Source: Phoenix dactylifera
Lineage: Eukaryota > Streptophyta > Magnoliopsida > Arecales > Arecaceae
Length of the DNA: 64,000 bases
NCBI RefSeq assembly: GCF_009389715.1
Contig: NC_052409.1
Location: forward strand, 5,879,775 to 5,943,774
Direction of reading: 5' to 3'
Shown here in pieces: positions 1-13,800 of the stretch. Position 1 is the first letter of the stretch, and each line of letters starts with the position of its first letter. A model generated the notes under the pieces. It saw only the letters and a list, made by a program, of their open reading frames with translations. It was not told the origin of the DNA and searched no databases. The position numbers and the translations under genes are program-made.

Positions 1-1
1 C

Positions 2-784
2 GGGGATGAGTCCTCCGCTGCCGCCGCCGCCGCCTCCGCAGGGCTGGAGTTGATGGATCCCCCCGGCGGGTCCTCGGCCGCGGGGCCGGGCGATGTCGTC
101 GCCCGGCGCCCCCGCGGCCGACCCCCGGGGTCGAAGAACAAGCCAAAGCCCCCCGTTATCATCACCCGGGAGAGTGCCAACACCCTTCAGGCCCACATCC
201 TCGAGGTTGGCAGCGGCTGCGACGTCTTCGACTGCGTCGCGACGTACGCGCGCCGCCGCCAGCGCGGCGTCTGCATCCTCAGCGGCAGCGGCTCCGTCAC
301 CAACGTCAGCCTCCGCCAGCCGGCTTCCGCGGGCTCCGTCGTCACCCTCCATGGCCGCTTCGAGATCCTCTCCCTCTCCGGCTCCTTCCTCCCGCCCCCA
401 GCCCCGCCGGGGGCCACCAGCCTCACCATCTTCCTAGCTGGCGGGCAGGGGCAGGTCGTAGGAGGGAGCGTAGTGGGCGCGCTCATCGCTGCCGGCCCGG
501 TCATCGTGATCGCCGCGTCGTTCACCAACGTCGCGTACGAGCGGCTTCCTCTTGAAGATGAGGAGCCGCCACCGCTCCAGATGCAGCCACCTGTTTCGCA
601 GGGCCCGGGAAGTGGCGGCGGAGGTGGTGGCGGGACTAACGGTGGCGGTGGTGGTGGAGGTGGGAATCCGTTCCCGGACCCTTCGAGCTTGCCGTTCTTT
701 AATCTGCCGCTCAACATGCCACAGTTGCCAATGGACGGACACGCCGGGTGGCCTGGGAGTGCTGCAGGCCGGCCACCCTACTGA
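2..784 (+). CDS. AT-hook motif nuclear-localized (AHL) protein, 5' partial
   Basis: DNA-binding, chromatin-associated protein of the plant AHL family. The frame is open to the left edge of the window, so the true start lies upstream; 260 residues and the TGA stop at 782-784 are present. The first in-window ATG in this frame is at 53, but the residues before it (acidic, then Ala-rich) look like ordinary AHL N-terminus. Near 110-170 is one type-I AT-hook, [14 protein letters not shown], which binds the AT-rich minor groove. The PPC/DUF296 domain follows, from about [15 protein letters not shown] to [13 protein letters not shown], and contains the family core GRFEIL. The C-terminus has two long Gly runs and ends in RPPY. 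The type-I hook and the lack of introns fit clade A AHLs, which act as multimers repressing growth and development genes. The gene is very GC-rich. Family assignment is certain; the exact orthologue is not. Confidence 0.95.
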   Translation, partial: GDESSAAAAAASAGLELMDPPGGSSAAGPGDVVARRPRGRPPGSKNKPKPPVIITRESANTLQAHILEVGSGCDVFDCVATYARRRQRGVCILSGSGSVTNVSLRQPASAGSVVTLHGRFEILSLSGSFLPPPAPPGATSLTIFLAGGQGQVVGGSVVGALIAAGPVIVIAASFTNVAYERLPLEDEEPPPLQMQPPVSQGPGSGGGGGGGTNGGGGGGGGNPFPDPSSLPFFNLPLNMPQLPMDGHAGWPGSAAGRPPY

Positions 785-3700
785 TCACAGGTGAAACTTG
801 GTCGTATTTAACCGTCGATCCATCGACTGAGATAATCATGAGAAGATGGCGGAGCAAATTCATGGCAGAGGCAAAGGTTAGACATTAATTTATGAGGATG
901 TCGATGAACGATCTCTCTCTCTCTCTCTCGTTTTGATCTTTTGATCATTTGAGTTCTCTTGTTCATTTCCTTCTGATAATCTTCTTGTTTGCTGTCCAAT
1001 ATGGAAACCAAAGTCTTTTTGCATAAAACAATGGGTTTGAGACTACTACATGCCCTAGCACTTGGATTTAACTCTATCTCTACTTGTAGTACTCTCTGAC
1101 CTTCTACGTATAGATATCTTTCTGAAATTAGTTTGCAATTTTTTTTTGCTGATATTTTAGGCTTCTCTGTGAAAGAAAGAATAATATAACAAATTAAGCA
1201 TATGATACACGAAGAAGCTGGTTTTTTTTTATTTATTTCTGAGAGTTGTTTTGGATATTATTACATGATTTTGTATCCAAATTCTTACAAGGATAAAAGC
1301 AACCTGCTAAATGACTGGTGCTTTCTTATATTATTTCTATTATCACATTCTATATTTATATTTTTTTGATAATCGGTGCGGCTTCTACTTTTGCGATGAA
1401 GAAAACAATATATATATATATAGCAAAGATTAAGATATACGGAAGATTGGGGTTTATTATATATTAAGGATGGTTTAGAGATTAGTGAGAAGGGGGATGT
1501 GCGAGACAGGAGGAGGACATGGGAAGTGAGTTTTTAACTGAATGCACGTGTGCATATCTTCGTTATAAGTCCTTCTTGCTTTTGGCCTCTCCAAGCCAAC
1601 ACCTTGGAAATTAATCTTCTCCCTCGATCTATATTTGCTCTTCTAAAATCTAAAATCTTTGGAACATGAAACACTTGGATTCTTTTGAGTTGAATTGAAT
1701 GGCAATGATACCAAAAGAAGCAAATCTTGGCTCTTATATCAATGATAATGTTTTGTCCTTTTGACTCATATCGGTCATTCCAAAGCCAAGGTTTCCTCAT
1801 GTCTCTTTGTTTCTTTTTCCTTTAGGAGATCAAAAAATCTTAGACAGCACTTTCACCACTTTTTGATAATTTTTGGGGTGCATTATTTATTTTTGCAAGT
1901 GATTTTGTTAATTTTGTTATCACTCAAACACTTAATATTGTTAGGACTGAAGGGTCAAGTATAATATATTGCACATAAACCTATTTGATATTCTCTTCCC
2001 TTAATGATATGCTGCTCCTTAGAGTTCCTGGTGGCTCCATTAATCCATCATGTGGCCACAGCTAAAAACACAGTGCAAGGTCGTGTAGGGAGTAGTGTTC
2101 TTGTTTTATGTCCTTCGTTCTTGTAAAATCTGGTTTGGCAGTGTATTTGTTTGGCGTTTGAGTTTGGTAAAATCATAAAATCTGGCTATATGAGGTAGAG
2201 GTAAAAGGTTACAAGGCTTTTTGGGTGCTTGGTCCTATTATCACCTTGATTGATCTTGAGAAAAAGCATTAAGATCTACCAATTCATGGTTTGCTAGAGA
2301 GTCCTTCTGCTACAGTGCTTTTGTCGCATGATCATGTTATCTTTTGGGTGCATCACTTAGTTCTTGATTTCTCTTAGTCCTCTAACCCCAAGTTTACACA
2401 CACCACCTTCTTAGAACAATTTGCATTTCAATGATTGTCTGCTTGATATTATGCATAATTAACAACTCTTCATGACCGTTATTGACTCCACCATGTTGAT
2501 CTGTACAACTTTTGATGAATACCTAAAATAAAAATAGCTGAAGGAGGGAAAATGCATGATTGCCATTCCTACTGGGCTAATCACATATCTCTTCGCATCG
2601 CAATCAAGATACACAAGGTAAGTAAATTTATATAGACACCAAATTAAGTCTGCACTTAAAAGCCTATATACAGAAACTCTTTAACATGAAGTGGTTCCTT
2701 TAATTTCTTTTTAATTAAGAATATTTTTTTCTTTATTTCTATTTGTCTTTCCTGGCCAAAAACCAAAAGATTAGAATATGGAACTCATGACATTTAACCT
2801 TATGCTTGAACCATATGAGAATTCCTGAGATTGTTTTCTCCTGTGGATTGAAGTTGATATTAGAAGTGAGTTAAGCCTATGCTAATGTTTGTGCTTGTTC
2901 ACTCTCTTCTTCCATCTATAGTATGGGCAAATGTTTTCTTTCTAACATGAGAAGTAGAGAAATATGAACACAAGAACAGACGACATCTTCAAATTTGCTT
3001 CATTCAGAGGAAGATTTAATTCTGATAGTCACTTTGCTAGATTATTTCTAATCAGGTTTCTTCTGCCAACCATTTAATAATTCTCATTCTAACTAAAGCG
3101 TCATGCTTACTTGGAGTAATAAGTTTGTGTATTTTTAACATGCTCTCTTTGTTTTTACATTGACTACTAAAAGTTCATAGGAACACATACACAGTAATAT
3201 GCTTTGTCCCGTTACACAATTCATTTTGGCATTTCCCTTTGTTAGGCTTTTGGATCAGATTAGTTCTAAATTGCATCAGATAACTTGTGATCTAACAACA
3301 TCACTGTTTCTTCTCTACCTTGAGTGCATGACAAAAATGAACCCCAACTAGGAAAAGGGTAGCACACCCATGTTCATATGCCGCAATATTGTCCAGCTGG
3401 AAACGGTACATTTTTAATCAACTCTTGAGGATTACATGTACATGTACGCTCAAATCTTTTCGTTTGCTTCTTTTTTTGTAAGATTCTTTTCAGGTCTAGG
3501 AGAGTTTGGGAGGTTTCATTTTGTTTGCTGTAATTTTAGAATGCCTTAGAACTGAGGTAGTGATTAGCCTTCAGATTTCATGCTTGAGCCTCTTTCAAGA
3601 CGATTTCTCTAATTATTTGTCAAGATTATTTGCAAACTAAGGAACAATTTGAATTGAAGAAACTTTGGGAAACTTCTTAAAGGTTTTGATCTCATGCCAT

Positions 3701-6700
3701 TTGGCTAAATAAATTAATTTCTGTATTACCTTCGGATTCTTGACAAATGTTACATATATCAAAGTTCCTATACAATAATTTACAAAGACGTACTGCGTCT
3801 TTCTTCTACTCTCCTTGATGTGGTTCCTCGTCATCTTAGTCTAGAGGCTTAGATATCAATATCTCCTGCTTTTTCCCATAAGTTTTAAAATCTGGTTTTG
3901 AAAACAAAGTGGCCTTCATTTTGACTTTGCATTTTTTTTGCCTCAGATATCCATCATATGACCTGATGATCCATATATAGATTCCTCACCATCTAGGCGT
4001 CCATCTACAAGCCTTTCGTTACATAATTGCATGTAGATTGGGTAAGGGGTCTGGTCTAAGTCATTTTTGAAGTTGCAAGAGTAAGTCCATAGCCCATTGC
4101 ATTCTTTTGTACCTCTAATGAACTTGGATAAAACTTGACAGCCATCCCTGCTTAATGAAGGAGAAAATGTATAAATTGTATATAAGGTTTTACTTCAACT
4201 TACAAACCAATCATAAAGTAAAGGTATATAGCTTTCTTGTTGGAGCGCTCTTCATGGGAACTTACCTTGGATTATTATTGGGAGATTTCAGCATTTTGCT
4301 AATTATGTATATTGAGTTATGAAATAGCAACAGTAGCTTCATTGTATTTTTTTGCTTCTTACAAGGTAGCAATATTCCTACTGCAGCTAACCCGAAAAAA
4401 GAAAAAGAAAACAAAGCTTTAGAATGGAATCGTACAGACATGACTAAAGAGTTGAGTGCAATTTTCATCAAAAAAAAAAAAAGAGTTGAGTGCAATCGAA
4501 ACAAAAGAAGATAAAGCTTGCTTTAAGCATATTTGGCGACATGGTTGGTGGGATTTGTAGAGTATGGTTCACAACTTTTTAATACAACCAAGATCTTCTA
4601 TGGTGCGGGCCATGCATCATAAAGTACTGTGCAATCTTGAATGGCAGCCATCAAACAACACATGCATGGTACATACTTGTGGACTGCCTTGTTTCATGGT
4701 CATCCATCTTTTAATAGCGGCCACCCACGACTGCACGACACTCTATGGTGCCATGCGTGCACTGCAGAGGACCCGTGCTCCTTTAGTAATTTGTACTCAT
4801 GTAGTACCACCCTCTATGGGTGGTTCTCTATGTTTGGGAGAACAATGTCTTTTTCACACCACAAGAGGCATGCATGTGAAAGATGGGGGTTGCGTCTTTT
4901 GCACAAAAGAAGGATTAACCTTCCTTTGTGCAAATCTACTATTGGATCGCGCAGTAGTCACTTTCAGATATGTACATATAGATGAATGAAGGAGTTCAGA
5001 GTACTTTGAGATCTATGCAGGGCGCAATGCAATGGTCAATGTTGCAAAAAAAGGATCAATCATTCTTTCGCATAAAAACTACACCCAAACGAAAGAGTGT
5101 TTTTTTTCTAATTATGTTGTCCTGTGCTATCAATTAGCAAGTGAAACTAAATCATTTGATTCCGTTCCTGCATAGAAATTGGATTGAGACCATATTTCCA
5201 TCAACTTAGCAGAGATGCGTGTTTCATGCAATGATAAGATATATAAATTTACAAAGGTTTAATGCATTTCATTTTTACAAAGAAGTAATTATTCCTATAC
5301 TACTGAATTAAATTTGCCAATCCAAGCAGTGTGATAGCAAGGTCCAACTCAAATTACTCTGCCCCTTTCTCCAAAAAATTAAGAAAGAGTTCTTCCTCAT
5401 TATTTAAAAATATGCACATTTCATGTTTCTCTAGAAAATGTACACATTTTTTGAGCCTAGGAGGAACGAAAGATTACCTATTACTTCAAGCACAAGATAC
5501 AAGGTAGTTGTTTTGAAGTAGAAATGTGGTTTGTGATGGCTTTAACACATACCGCTTATGCTGATATATATTCTTTCCTCCATTCCAATTCCAGCATCAA
5601 AAGGATCAAACCATATTGGAACTAGGCAGAAATAAAAATTGCACAATTTTAGATAAAAATGAACCACAATAGAAATGATTTTCTCATGCCTAACACATGC
5701 ATGTGAATGGTCCAAAGATTTTGATAGATTCTAGTATAAATGTTAGTTCAGATACTCCGCACTGCAAATTAAGGGCTTTACAACATTGGATAGCTACCAC
5801 GTCAGCCATCTTAAAAAAACGAGCAGCTTTCGTTCAATACAAGACATGATGCATTGCAGAGATGAAGGAGAGCTATCCATCTCCAAGATAGATGACATGA
5901 TGGCTATTCAAGGTTGTACAGCTCTCTACAGTGCAAAACATGCACCATAGAGGATCTCAACTCAATGTGGGAACCCTTAACCAGTAAACAAGACCTCCTC
6001 CATAGACTTGTGAGAAATAATCAATAGACTTCTTACACTAGTTTCTTCCACTAAACCCGTTGAATATACTCATAGTGAGTTGGTTAAAATAGTCGGTGGT
6101 GAAGCCTACCCTCTCATTTGTAATCAACGAGTTAAAGCGATGGAGCTTGCTGTCTTGAAGTGTGAGTAGGAGTCCTTCCCTCACCAGTTCAACAACCATA
6201 TAACCATCTAAAATCCTACACCTTTTGTATGCCTGTTCGGTCCACTAGGATGAAAGTTGCCGTCTTAATATTGACCCTAAGCATTATGATCCTCAACGAA
6301 TGCTACTCTTGAAGCACAAAAAACTTGAGTGAAGTGATCATCCAAACATAGCACTGTACAAAACGAGGAGCATATGCATCTATGGTCGTGCCAAGCACTG
6401 TCATAAATCCTTCTCACCCCTGCAGATAGGGCAGAGGAGAAATGAGAGCATTGGTTTCTTAGCAGGTATTTAAGATATTGAAGTTCAGAACTTGTTGATG
6501 GTTATCCAACAGTCCTTATCCACATCTCTCTAAATAAAAAGTGATTCCTAGATGCCCTACAAGATATAAAGCACCAGGCCATTACAATATCAGATGGCGT
6601 TCATCTCTGCAACAACGTAGTGAACTTACATTTTATGAAGAGGATCAAAAGAGAGCCCCGTGCATGTCATTGCAATTCGAACATGGAGGAGGAGAACATG

Positions 6701-7841
6701 ACATCCTAAGATGTTCCTTGGAATAAAGAGAAAGCATGTTAATTTTCCAACGAAATGATGATTAGAAGTTTTATCGATAACAAAGAGTCGCTGCAGAGTG
6801 AATACGGTAAAAGGAACTTGTCTTGAAATCTTTTGTTGATCTGACAATATGATCAGGGTTTTTTATGCATGTTGTTAAGTTGGTTGGAATGACCAAACAT
6901 GTAAGAGAGATGCGAGGATTTGAAATTCGCCATGCTCTTTCACTAAATTTTATAATAGTAATTTATAAATTCAAGAAATTACTGCTTACAAATGGCGAAT
7001 GCTGCGAGTTATCCAAGAGAACTTGATTTAATAGCTGAAATTTGAATTTTGTTAAAAATCAACTGATTAAATTGGGCAGATCAGATTATTCAATTGAGCT
7101 GGAGGAGTCGGGTTGATTGGCAGCATATTTGATAAACTTAGTTAGGTTGGATGGATTCAAGGAATCATCAAAGGTTAAAGCCATGAGATCCACAGTGGTG
7201 CCTGGGGCTAAATGGGGAAGGGGTGGGGCGTGATGGTAATGCGATGGGTCATGGATTTACGCATAAGCAGATAAAAATTAAGGTTTCTTTGGCTTGTTCA
7301 GGGCTATGAAACTATGTTAGGGGACCAGTTAGACCAAGGATACCTCCCATTGTTGTCGACAATCATGATATTTTATCATCTATATCCCAGTTAGACCAGT
7401 TAGACCACTAATACAAGACTAGTTTGGCGTGGCATTGGAAATTAGGTAGTTATAGTTTGTTTAAGTTAGGACTATAGAAAATAATAGCCAGCTTTGCCGT
7501 GTTCAATTCAATAATCTGTACATCAACTTGAAGTAAAACCTCATAAGCAAAAGCCAAAATAAACAACCTGCCATCCAGCATTTACAAAACATTATACTGA
7601 TCTTGCACCACAAGGAATCAGACAACAGCACACATACAGACTGTTTGCTATAAAGAGAGAAAAAAAATGGAGGCGAAGCAAAGGAGCACAAGGGGCGGCT
7701 CCTCATCTAAAGGCTGTTTTGCAGGCACAGGAATGCATGATCATGAAGTAATAAAGTATCCTGATATCAACATTGTTCAGTTGGAGAGCTGGGGAGCCGC
7801 CTAAACAGTTCCGTCGATGTGCATGAAAGCAGTCACAGATT
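785..7841. other. Intergenic region between the AHL gene and AP2M
   Basis: I see no convincing gene here. The AHL 3' untranslated region probably ends within the first few hundred bases. A (CT)n run lies at 911-929 and a short (TA)n run near 1410-1424. A segment near 4918-5030 shares similarity with 24230-24310 and is partly self-inverted (see findings). The longest open frames (for example 4564-4989) overlap one another, lack any recognisable domain and look like chance. The rest is AT-rich sequence without features I can name. Confidence 0.6.
911..929. repeat. (CT)n microsatellite
   Basis: About nine CT units, roughly 130 bp after the AHL stop codon and probably in its 3' untranslated region. 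Confidence 0.8.
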
Positions 7842-10800
7842 CTAACATCTTATCTCATATGACCCGGCTTTTGTGATATAACGAACCCACTCTACGGTGT
7901 TGTATCCACTCTTCTCCCAAACCTGCAGAGATTTTGGAGAAATGAGGACTTAATTTTAGTCAGGTCCTAAAGCCACAGAAGGCACCTGAAGCTGCATTAG
8001 TTCCAAACAAACCTTGAGAAATCGGACTCGTAATCCTGATGCAGTGAACATAGGAACCTACAAAACCAAAAAGATTTCAAACATTAGTTTTAAAATGTGC
8101 TAAGAAAGCATGCAGAGACTCCAGACAGATAAAAAACACAAGTGAATCTAGGCTCCAAAGTTAGTCCAGGCAAATAAAACAGAATTATTTTGTACATTAA
8201 GCAACCTATTATGTTGGTATCAGCATAGAAAATGTTGCAATATGTTGCTGACTCATGATGGCGGAATAGTATAAGGCAACACTCAGTGATTCCAGAAACT
8301 AATAGCAGACTAAATAGTTCCACTTGGGCAGAGCAAGAGTTATGAATTTATATTGCAACTCCATACAACGGTCTCATTTTTGCACAGAGCATGTACAGTT
8401 CACTTGGTTATGGTGATTGGCCAAAGAATGAGAAAAAAAGAAAACAAGAAAATGGCAAAAAAAGAAAAAGTTTCAAGAAAAGAAATATCTAACAGCTAAG
8501 GCAACTCCACAAAAAAAGTTCCTAAATATATAGACGCATCTTATATATAGACTTTCCATGCCTGATTCAGGCTTCAAAGCAGGAACTCTCTCTAAATGGC
8601 CATACCAGTTCAAGTTAAAACTCCCTTTTACGAATAATTAACACTGTTTTTATAATTATAATGGTGAAAATTCCAACAGGAAACCTGGATTTGTTTCGTG
8701 AAGCTCCACCATGGGGTGATCTAGAAAATTTTACATTTCCTTTTTTTAGTGGAAAAAATCTACAGTTTCATGCCACAGTACTACCTAACTTGCAATGGAA
8801 TATGAAAACTGAAGGTCCGTTTGTTGAATTGAACATGCCCCGCTTATGATACAGTACGGGAAACAGTGTGAAAACAAGCTATTGATTTTAATCTATTGTG
8901 ATGTGTGTATGATCTATTTAACTCAGGAAACAAGAACAGGAAAAGTGTTTCCTCGAGTAAAGCATGCAAAGCAATTTGCATTTTTATCAAAAGAACTTGC
9001 AGTCAAGATTTTAGTCAAACCTGAAATTCCATTTGAATTGGAGGTCGAGTCCATGGCTTCTTTTCTGCCATTGTAGAAATCAACTCAACTTCTGCACTCA
9101 TAGTTGTTTCAGTTTGCCCTGGAAATTTTCTTATCCTGCATGTTGAATATTTAAAGTGTAAAGCAATTAACAAATTCAAATCAACACAATGTTTCTCTAG
9201 ATAGTGCCTACTAAAGTCTACTGTTATAGCTCAAATAGCACTTAATAACTTCATTCTCTTTAATATATCAACTTTGAAAAAAGCCAACACCAAACATGAA
9301 TTTCAACATGTCCTAAAGAACTTACGAGGGTAAAGTGGGGATAAGTAATTTAAATGTTTAGTGGTAAACAAGTTTAAAATAAAGGGTCCCTGCCGATAAC
9401 ACCCCTACAGAAGCATCTAAGAGCATTCATCATTAGATTCTCAAAGAAGACAGCTCAGATTCTGCTCTACATCAAGAAAAGCCACTATTTGGTTATATCC
9501 AAAAACTGAATCAGCTAAATGCACTGCTCCTAGGAAGACTTTAACACCTTGTATTCATAATTAAGAAAAGCAAAAGAATACCTTAAAGGAAACTTAACAA
9601 GCAAAAAGCTTAAAACTCTAATGGCCATCTTCAGTACTGATCACATCATACAAACAATGCTCCAATCAACATTGTGGATATAAAATTTTTAAATTCAAAG
9701 GGAACTGAAAAATGATGCTAATTTCCTCAATAAATAGGGCCTCACTATCAAAAAAGAAGAAAAGGTCTTCCCCTCCAAAGTTCTCATGAAATCACTTCAT
9801 GGATAAACTCCTAATTGTTTTGCCACAATGCGAAGCTTGCAGTGCGACTAAATAGCATTTCCTTGATTAAGCAAGAAAACAACCCACAAACTCCATAATT
9901 TAAGTTCAATACACCACCAAGGTTGCAAGTAATGCTGATTAACTTGAACTTCAGATCAAATGTTTCTTTTTGCAAAGGTACACAAATAGTCGTGGCGCAC
10001 ACATAAAATGTAAGGCGGATCACGAGGACAGAAATAAGCTCGGCATTTTGACTAACTAATTGGAGAAATTGAGGCATTAACATTCAAAAATTATACCGTG
10101 TGACAAAATGTTGAGCACTTACTTCCAAACCAAGCAATCAATTGAAGCATTATATTTGGCTCGACCCGATGTCACTTGGAAGCTTGCCTTGGCAGTTTGC
10201 TTTGGTACTGGAACCTTAACCACAACTCCAAGTGCAAACATTTTTGCACCAAAGACACTCTTCACCTGCAGAATAAAGGAAACGAGGTAAATATGAGCAT
10301 AAGAAATATGCATCTATCATAACATTGATGACAAACCTTGACATTAACTTCCATGCGTGTCCTCCCCAATTCTTTGATTGTTGGCAACACTCGGAATGGA
10401 AGATTTACACCCTCAGTAATACGGTACCTAAGAATACAGAATATTATCATTGGAACAAGAAAGAGGAAGCAATCATTCTTCATGTATTTTGGCTATGGCA
10501 CTTCTTTAACATTGTTAGGTTATATAAATGCATGAAAATGCGAAGTCGTGAATGAGGAATCTGATTAAGATAAAGACAAGGCATATAATCCCTTCTAGTG
10601 TACCATATGTTGTTTAGTTTAGACATAGGGGAAAAGGCATTTCTACATATGAGACACAATAACGCTAGAAGTTGTATTTAAACAAAATAACGAGTGAATA
10701 AAGTGAATTGAATTTTTAAAAATATAGAAGTATGAATTCAAGGTAGTTATATGTGACATGTTGACTAAGCCAAAGAAGTTGGAGTATGAGGTAAGAACAG

Positions 10801-13800
10801 GGTCAAACTAAGATCGGTGTGCAGCAATTCTATAAAATCAAGTTTAGGCAAAAGGTGCTTAATTTAGCTTTTGATTTGATAAAACAAACTATATTACTGT
10901 CATAAGCGGCTCTGCCAACCAAGATAGATAGTTTCCTTCAGGCAAGCAAACCCCACATAAAACTCTTCTTGAACAAATGCCAGTACAATTCTATAAACAT
11001 TTTTTGTTATGTGTCAGGAATTCTAGGCATTTTTTCTTTAATTAAATCCAAAATCAATATCCTGAAATAAGTGTTTAAATAGTTTGAATATGAAACAGAA
11101 TAACTAACTTTGACCACAAAGGAAAGCAACATCACAGATATTAAAAAACAACACAAGGCATATGCACAAATATGGCAAAAAGCAAATGGCTTTGACAGGC
11201 TTCATAGCAAGAACAGAACATGGCAATATATTTCATGACTTAGAAGAAAGGTGGCATAAGGAAAATGTAGTACGATTACTTCATCAATTCAAATTCACCA
11301 TCAGGAGGCACGAAGCTGACTGTCTTTTCTGAGTTGAACCTCGTCAGGTTTACACACTGATGAAAAGTAACATCATCAAGTTCGATGGTCTTTCCACTGA
11401 GTAAGGAGGGAAAAAAAAGATGCCAAAAGTTATCAATGATGCTAGAAGGGTCCATGTGGCAAATACTTCAACAACAATTTCAATAAACTAAAAATAAGTC
11501 ATATTTGAGATTCACTTATGATTCAATGTAGGAGAAACTTTTTGTAGATTATTGAAAGACTACAAGAACAATGCAAATTGCTAAGGCAAGAGCATATTTC
11601 ATATTAGAAATTTCATAAAACGGACAGCCTTTTAGTTCCACAAATCATTTTATGACTTGGCCTGACAAACAAATAAATTTACTATATGAACATTAGACTC
11701 CGGGGTGGAGAGAAAAATTTGTGTGGAAAGAATCCTAAATATTTGAGACCATACTTACTAAACCTTCTTAAGCACTGTATCACTGCTCATTGGCATAAAT
11801 TTAGGTATTTAAAACTACTCTTTCCAAACCCCATACAGAAATACAAAACACTCCCTTTAGTAGCATCTGCTCAGAATTTCACTGTGGATGCCCATACTGT
11901 CATGGCAACATCTAGCAGACAAAAAGTTGAAAGCTGGTTAAAAAAGAAAAAAAAAACTTCCCAGAACTATTATCTGAGCAAATAAATCCATATGATACAA
12001 ACAATTTGAACCAAGGAAATCATAGAATGTATATAAAGTTTTTTCTTCAGAAGGACATGAAAGGGCTATTTAGTTGTCTGTGAGGTCCATTAAAACAATA
12101 ATCATAAAACCTGATTTTTTGTAAAATGGTACAAAAACAAGGGTAGACCTGAAAAGTCTCTTTTTTTTAATTTTGACAAGCCAATATTTACAAAATCATT
12201 TATATGGAAAATAACCAAATGAGTGTTTTTTTTATAAAATTCATTCAGTTTAGGTTTTGTATAAAAATATTTTAGTAAAAATTTGACAACCAGACAGCCC
12301 TACAACTTTCATGAGCTTACCTTTTTGCTGGCCTGGACTTGAGTTGTGATTCTTTTTCAAGCCCAATTTTGTCATTTAAGCCTAGTTTTAGATCAGGCAT
12401 CCCAGAGAGGAAGCATTTCATGAGAATCTTTCCAGTCACATCACAACGTAGAACACTCCCTAAATAACCAGCAAATTCACCAAAGAGGGATAAGTTTATT
12501 AATAAAAAATATATTGCTGTATAACAACATAAATCAGGAGCTAATGCTTTTCACTGGTCACCTTTAGAAGACATAAGAAGATTAACACTTTCCACAATGT
12601 CCAAGAAAACCTGAACCATACTAGCTTGAGAAAATGTGCATTTGTTATACAGAACTCACAGCAGGAAGGTATAAAATAAGAGTCACCTCGTTCTTCTTAT
12701 ATACAAGACCCTCACGTCTCCAACCAACAGCACCTGTAACTTGTAGTGTTGCATTTGGGACTGGCTTTTCTGATGGCTATAAACATAGAAAGACAGGGAA
12801 ATTATAATAAATGATACCTTCAAAATCATATAAAATCAATAAAGCACACTATCTACATACGCTAAGAGATCAATTCAACCACATAAATTGAAGTTTGACA
12901 TCTGACCTTGGATGAGAATGAAGAACGAACCCCTTCTTGAGTGATGTAAAGCTTCAAAATTTCAGGTGAAAGATTTTGGGGATAACCAAAATCCATAATT
13001 TCTGCAGATTAAGTTGGGGCATAAAATATGCAAGTACTTAGTATTACTAACATCAACTGATAACAATAGTAAGAGTTCCAGCATTTTCTCTTGAAGCATG
13101 ATAAAATGACATGATGGTGACATTAAGCTCAGCATACTTCCAGAAAACTCATGAGTCATGAGCACATTGACTAATCAGTAAGACCAGTTTCAGCACCTTT
13201 ATTTACTTTAAAAAAGAATCATCCTAGCGTTTTAAGTAACCATAACATGTGCTAAAGATTGCTGATAGTTCTACATCTTTTGACGGAATTGGGCACCTAC
13301 ATAACTAGTGGCCTTAAGCAGAAGGAATTGGACCTAATTAATTGTAACAGACCCCTGAGTTGCCGACAAACACTCAAGGGATTGGGCTCCTATCCACTTA
13401 ACCAATAACATTATGATAAGGGGGAGATGCACAGCCTGATGGAACAAACCGTGCATCTCCTCTCTCACCTTGTTTCCTTTCTTCTTCCATCTCCTGTTAC
13501 TCTCTTCCTTTTACATTCCCTCAATTCTTTCATCTAGAGATCCTTTCTTATAGTTCCCATTATCAGAGGTCATAAGCCACAAATTAAAACAGCATGGGCT
13601 GAAACTACATGCCAGTGTTTGAGACCTTAAGGCGAAACAAGATACCAAAACCCAATCTAGTCTATCTACCACATACTTTCTTCTTAATGCATGATTTTCA
13701 TGTTCTCCACTTTTCTGTATTTAGATTATTAGATAACATTTGTTAATTAATCACAAGAACTTGGAATCTCATTCCAAAAAATTGCAACAGCCTCTGGTTT

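Noticed and set aside
187-717. 176-codon open frame on the minus strand
   Set aside because: Antisense shadow of the very GC-rich AHL coding exon; Pro/Gly-rich with no domain.
4564-4989. 141- and 114-codon overlapping plus-strand frames
   Set aside because: Two frames compete over the same DNA, no recognisable domain, and the region contains a dispersed repeat; probably chance.
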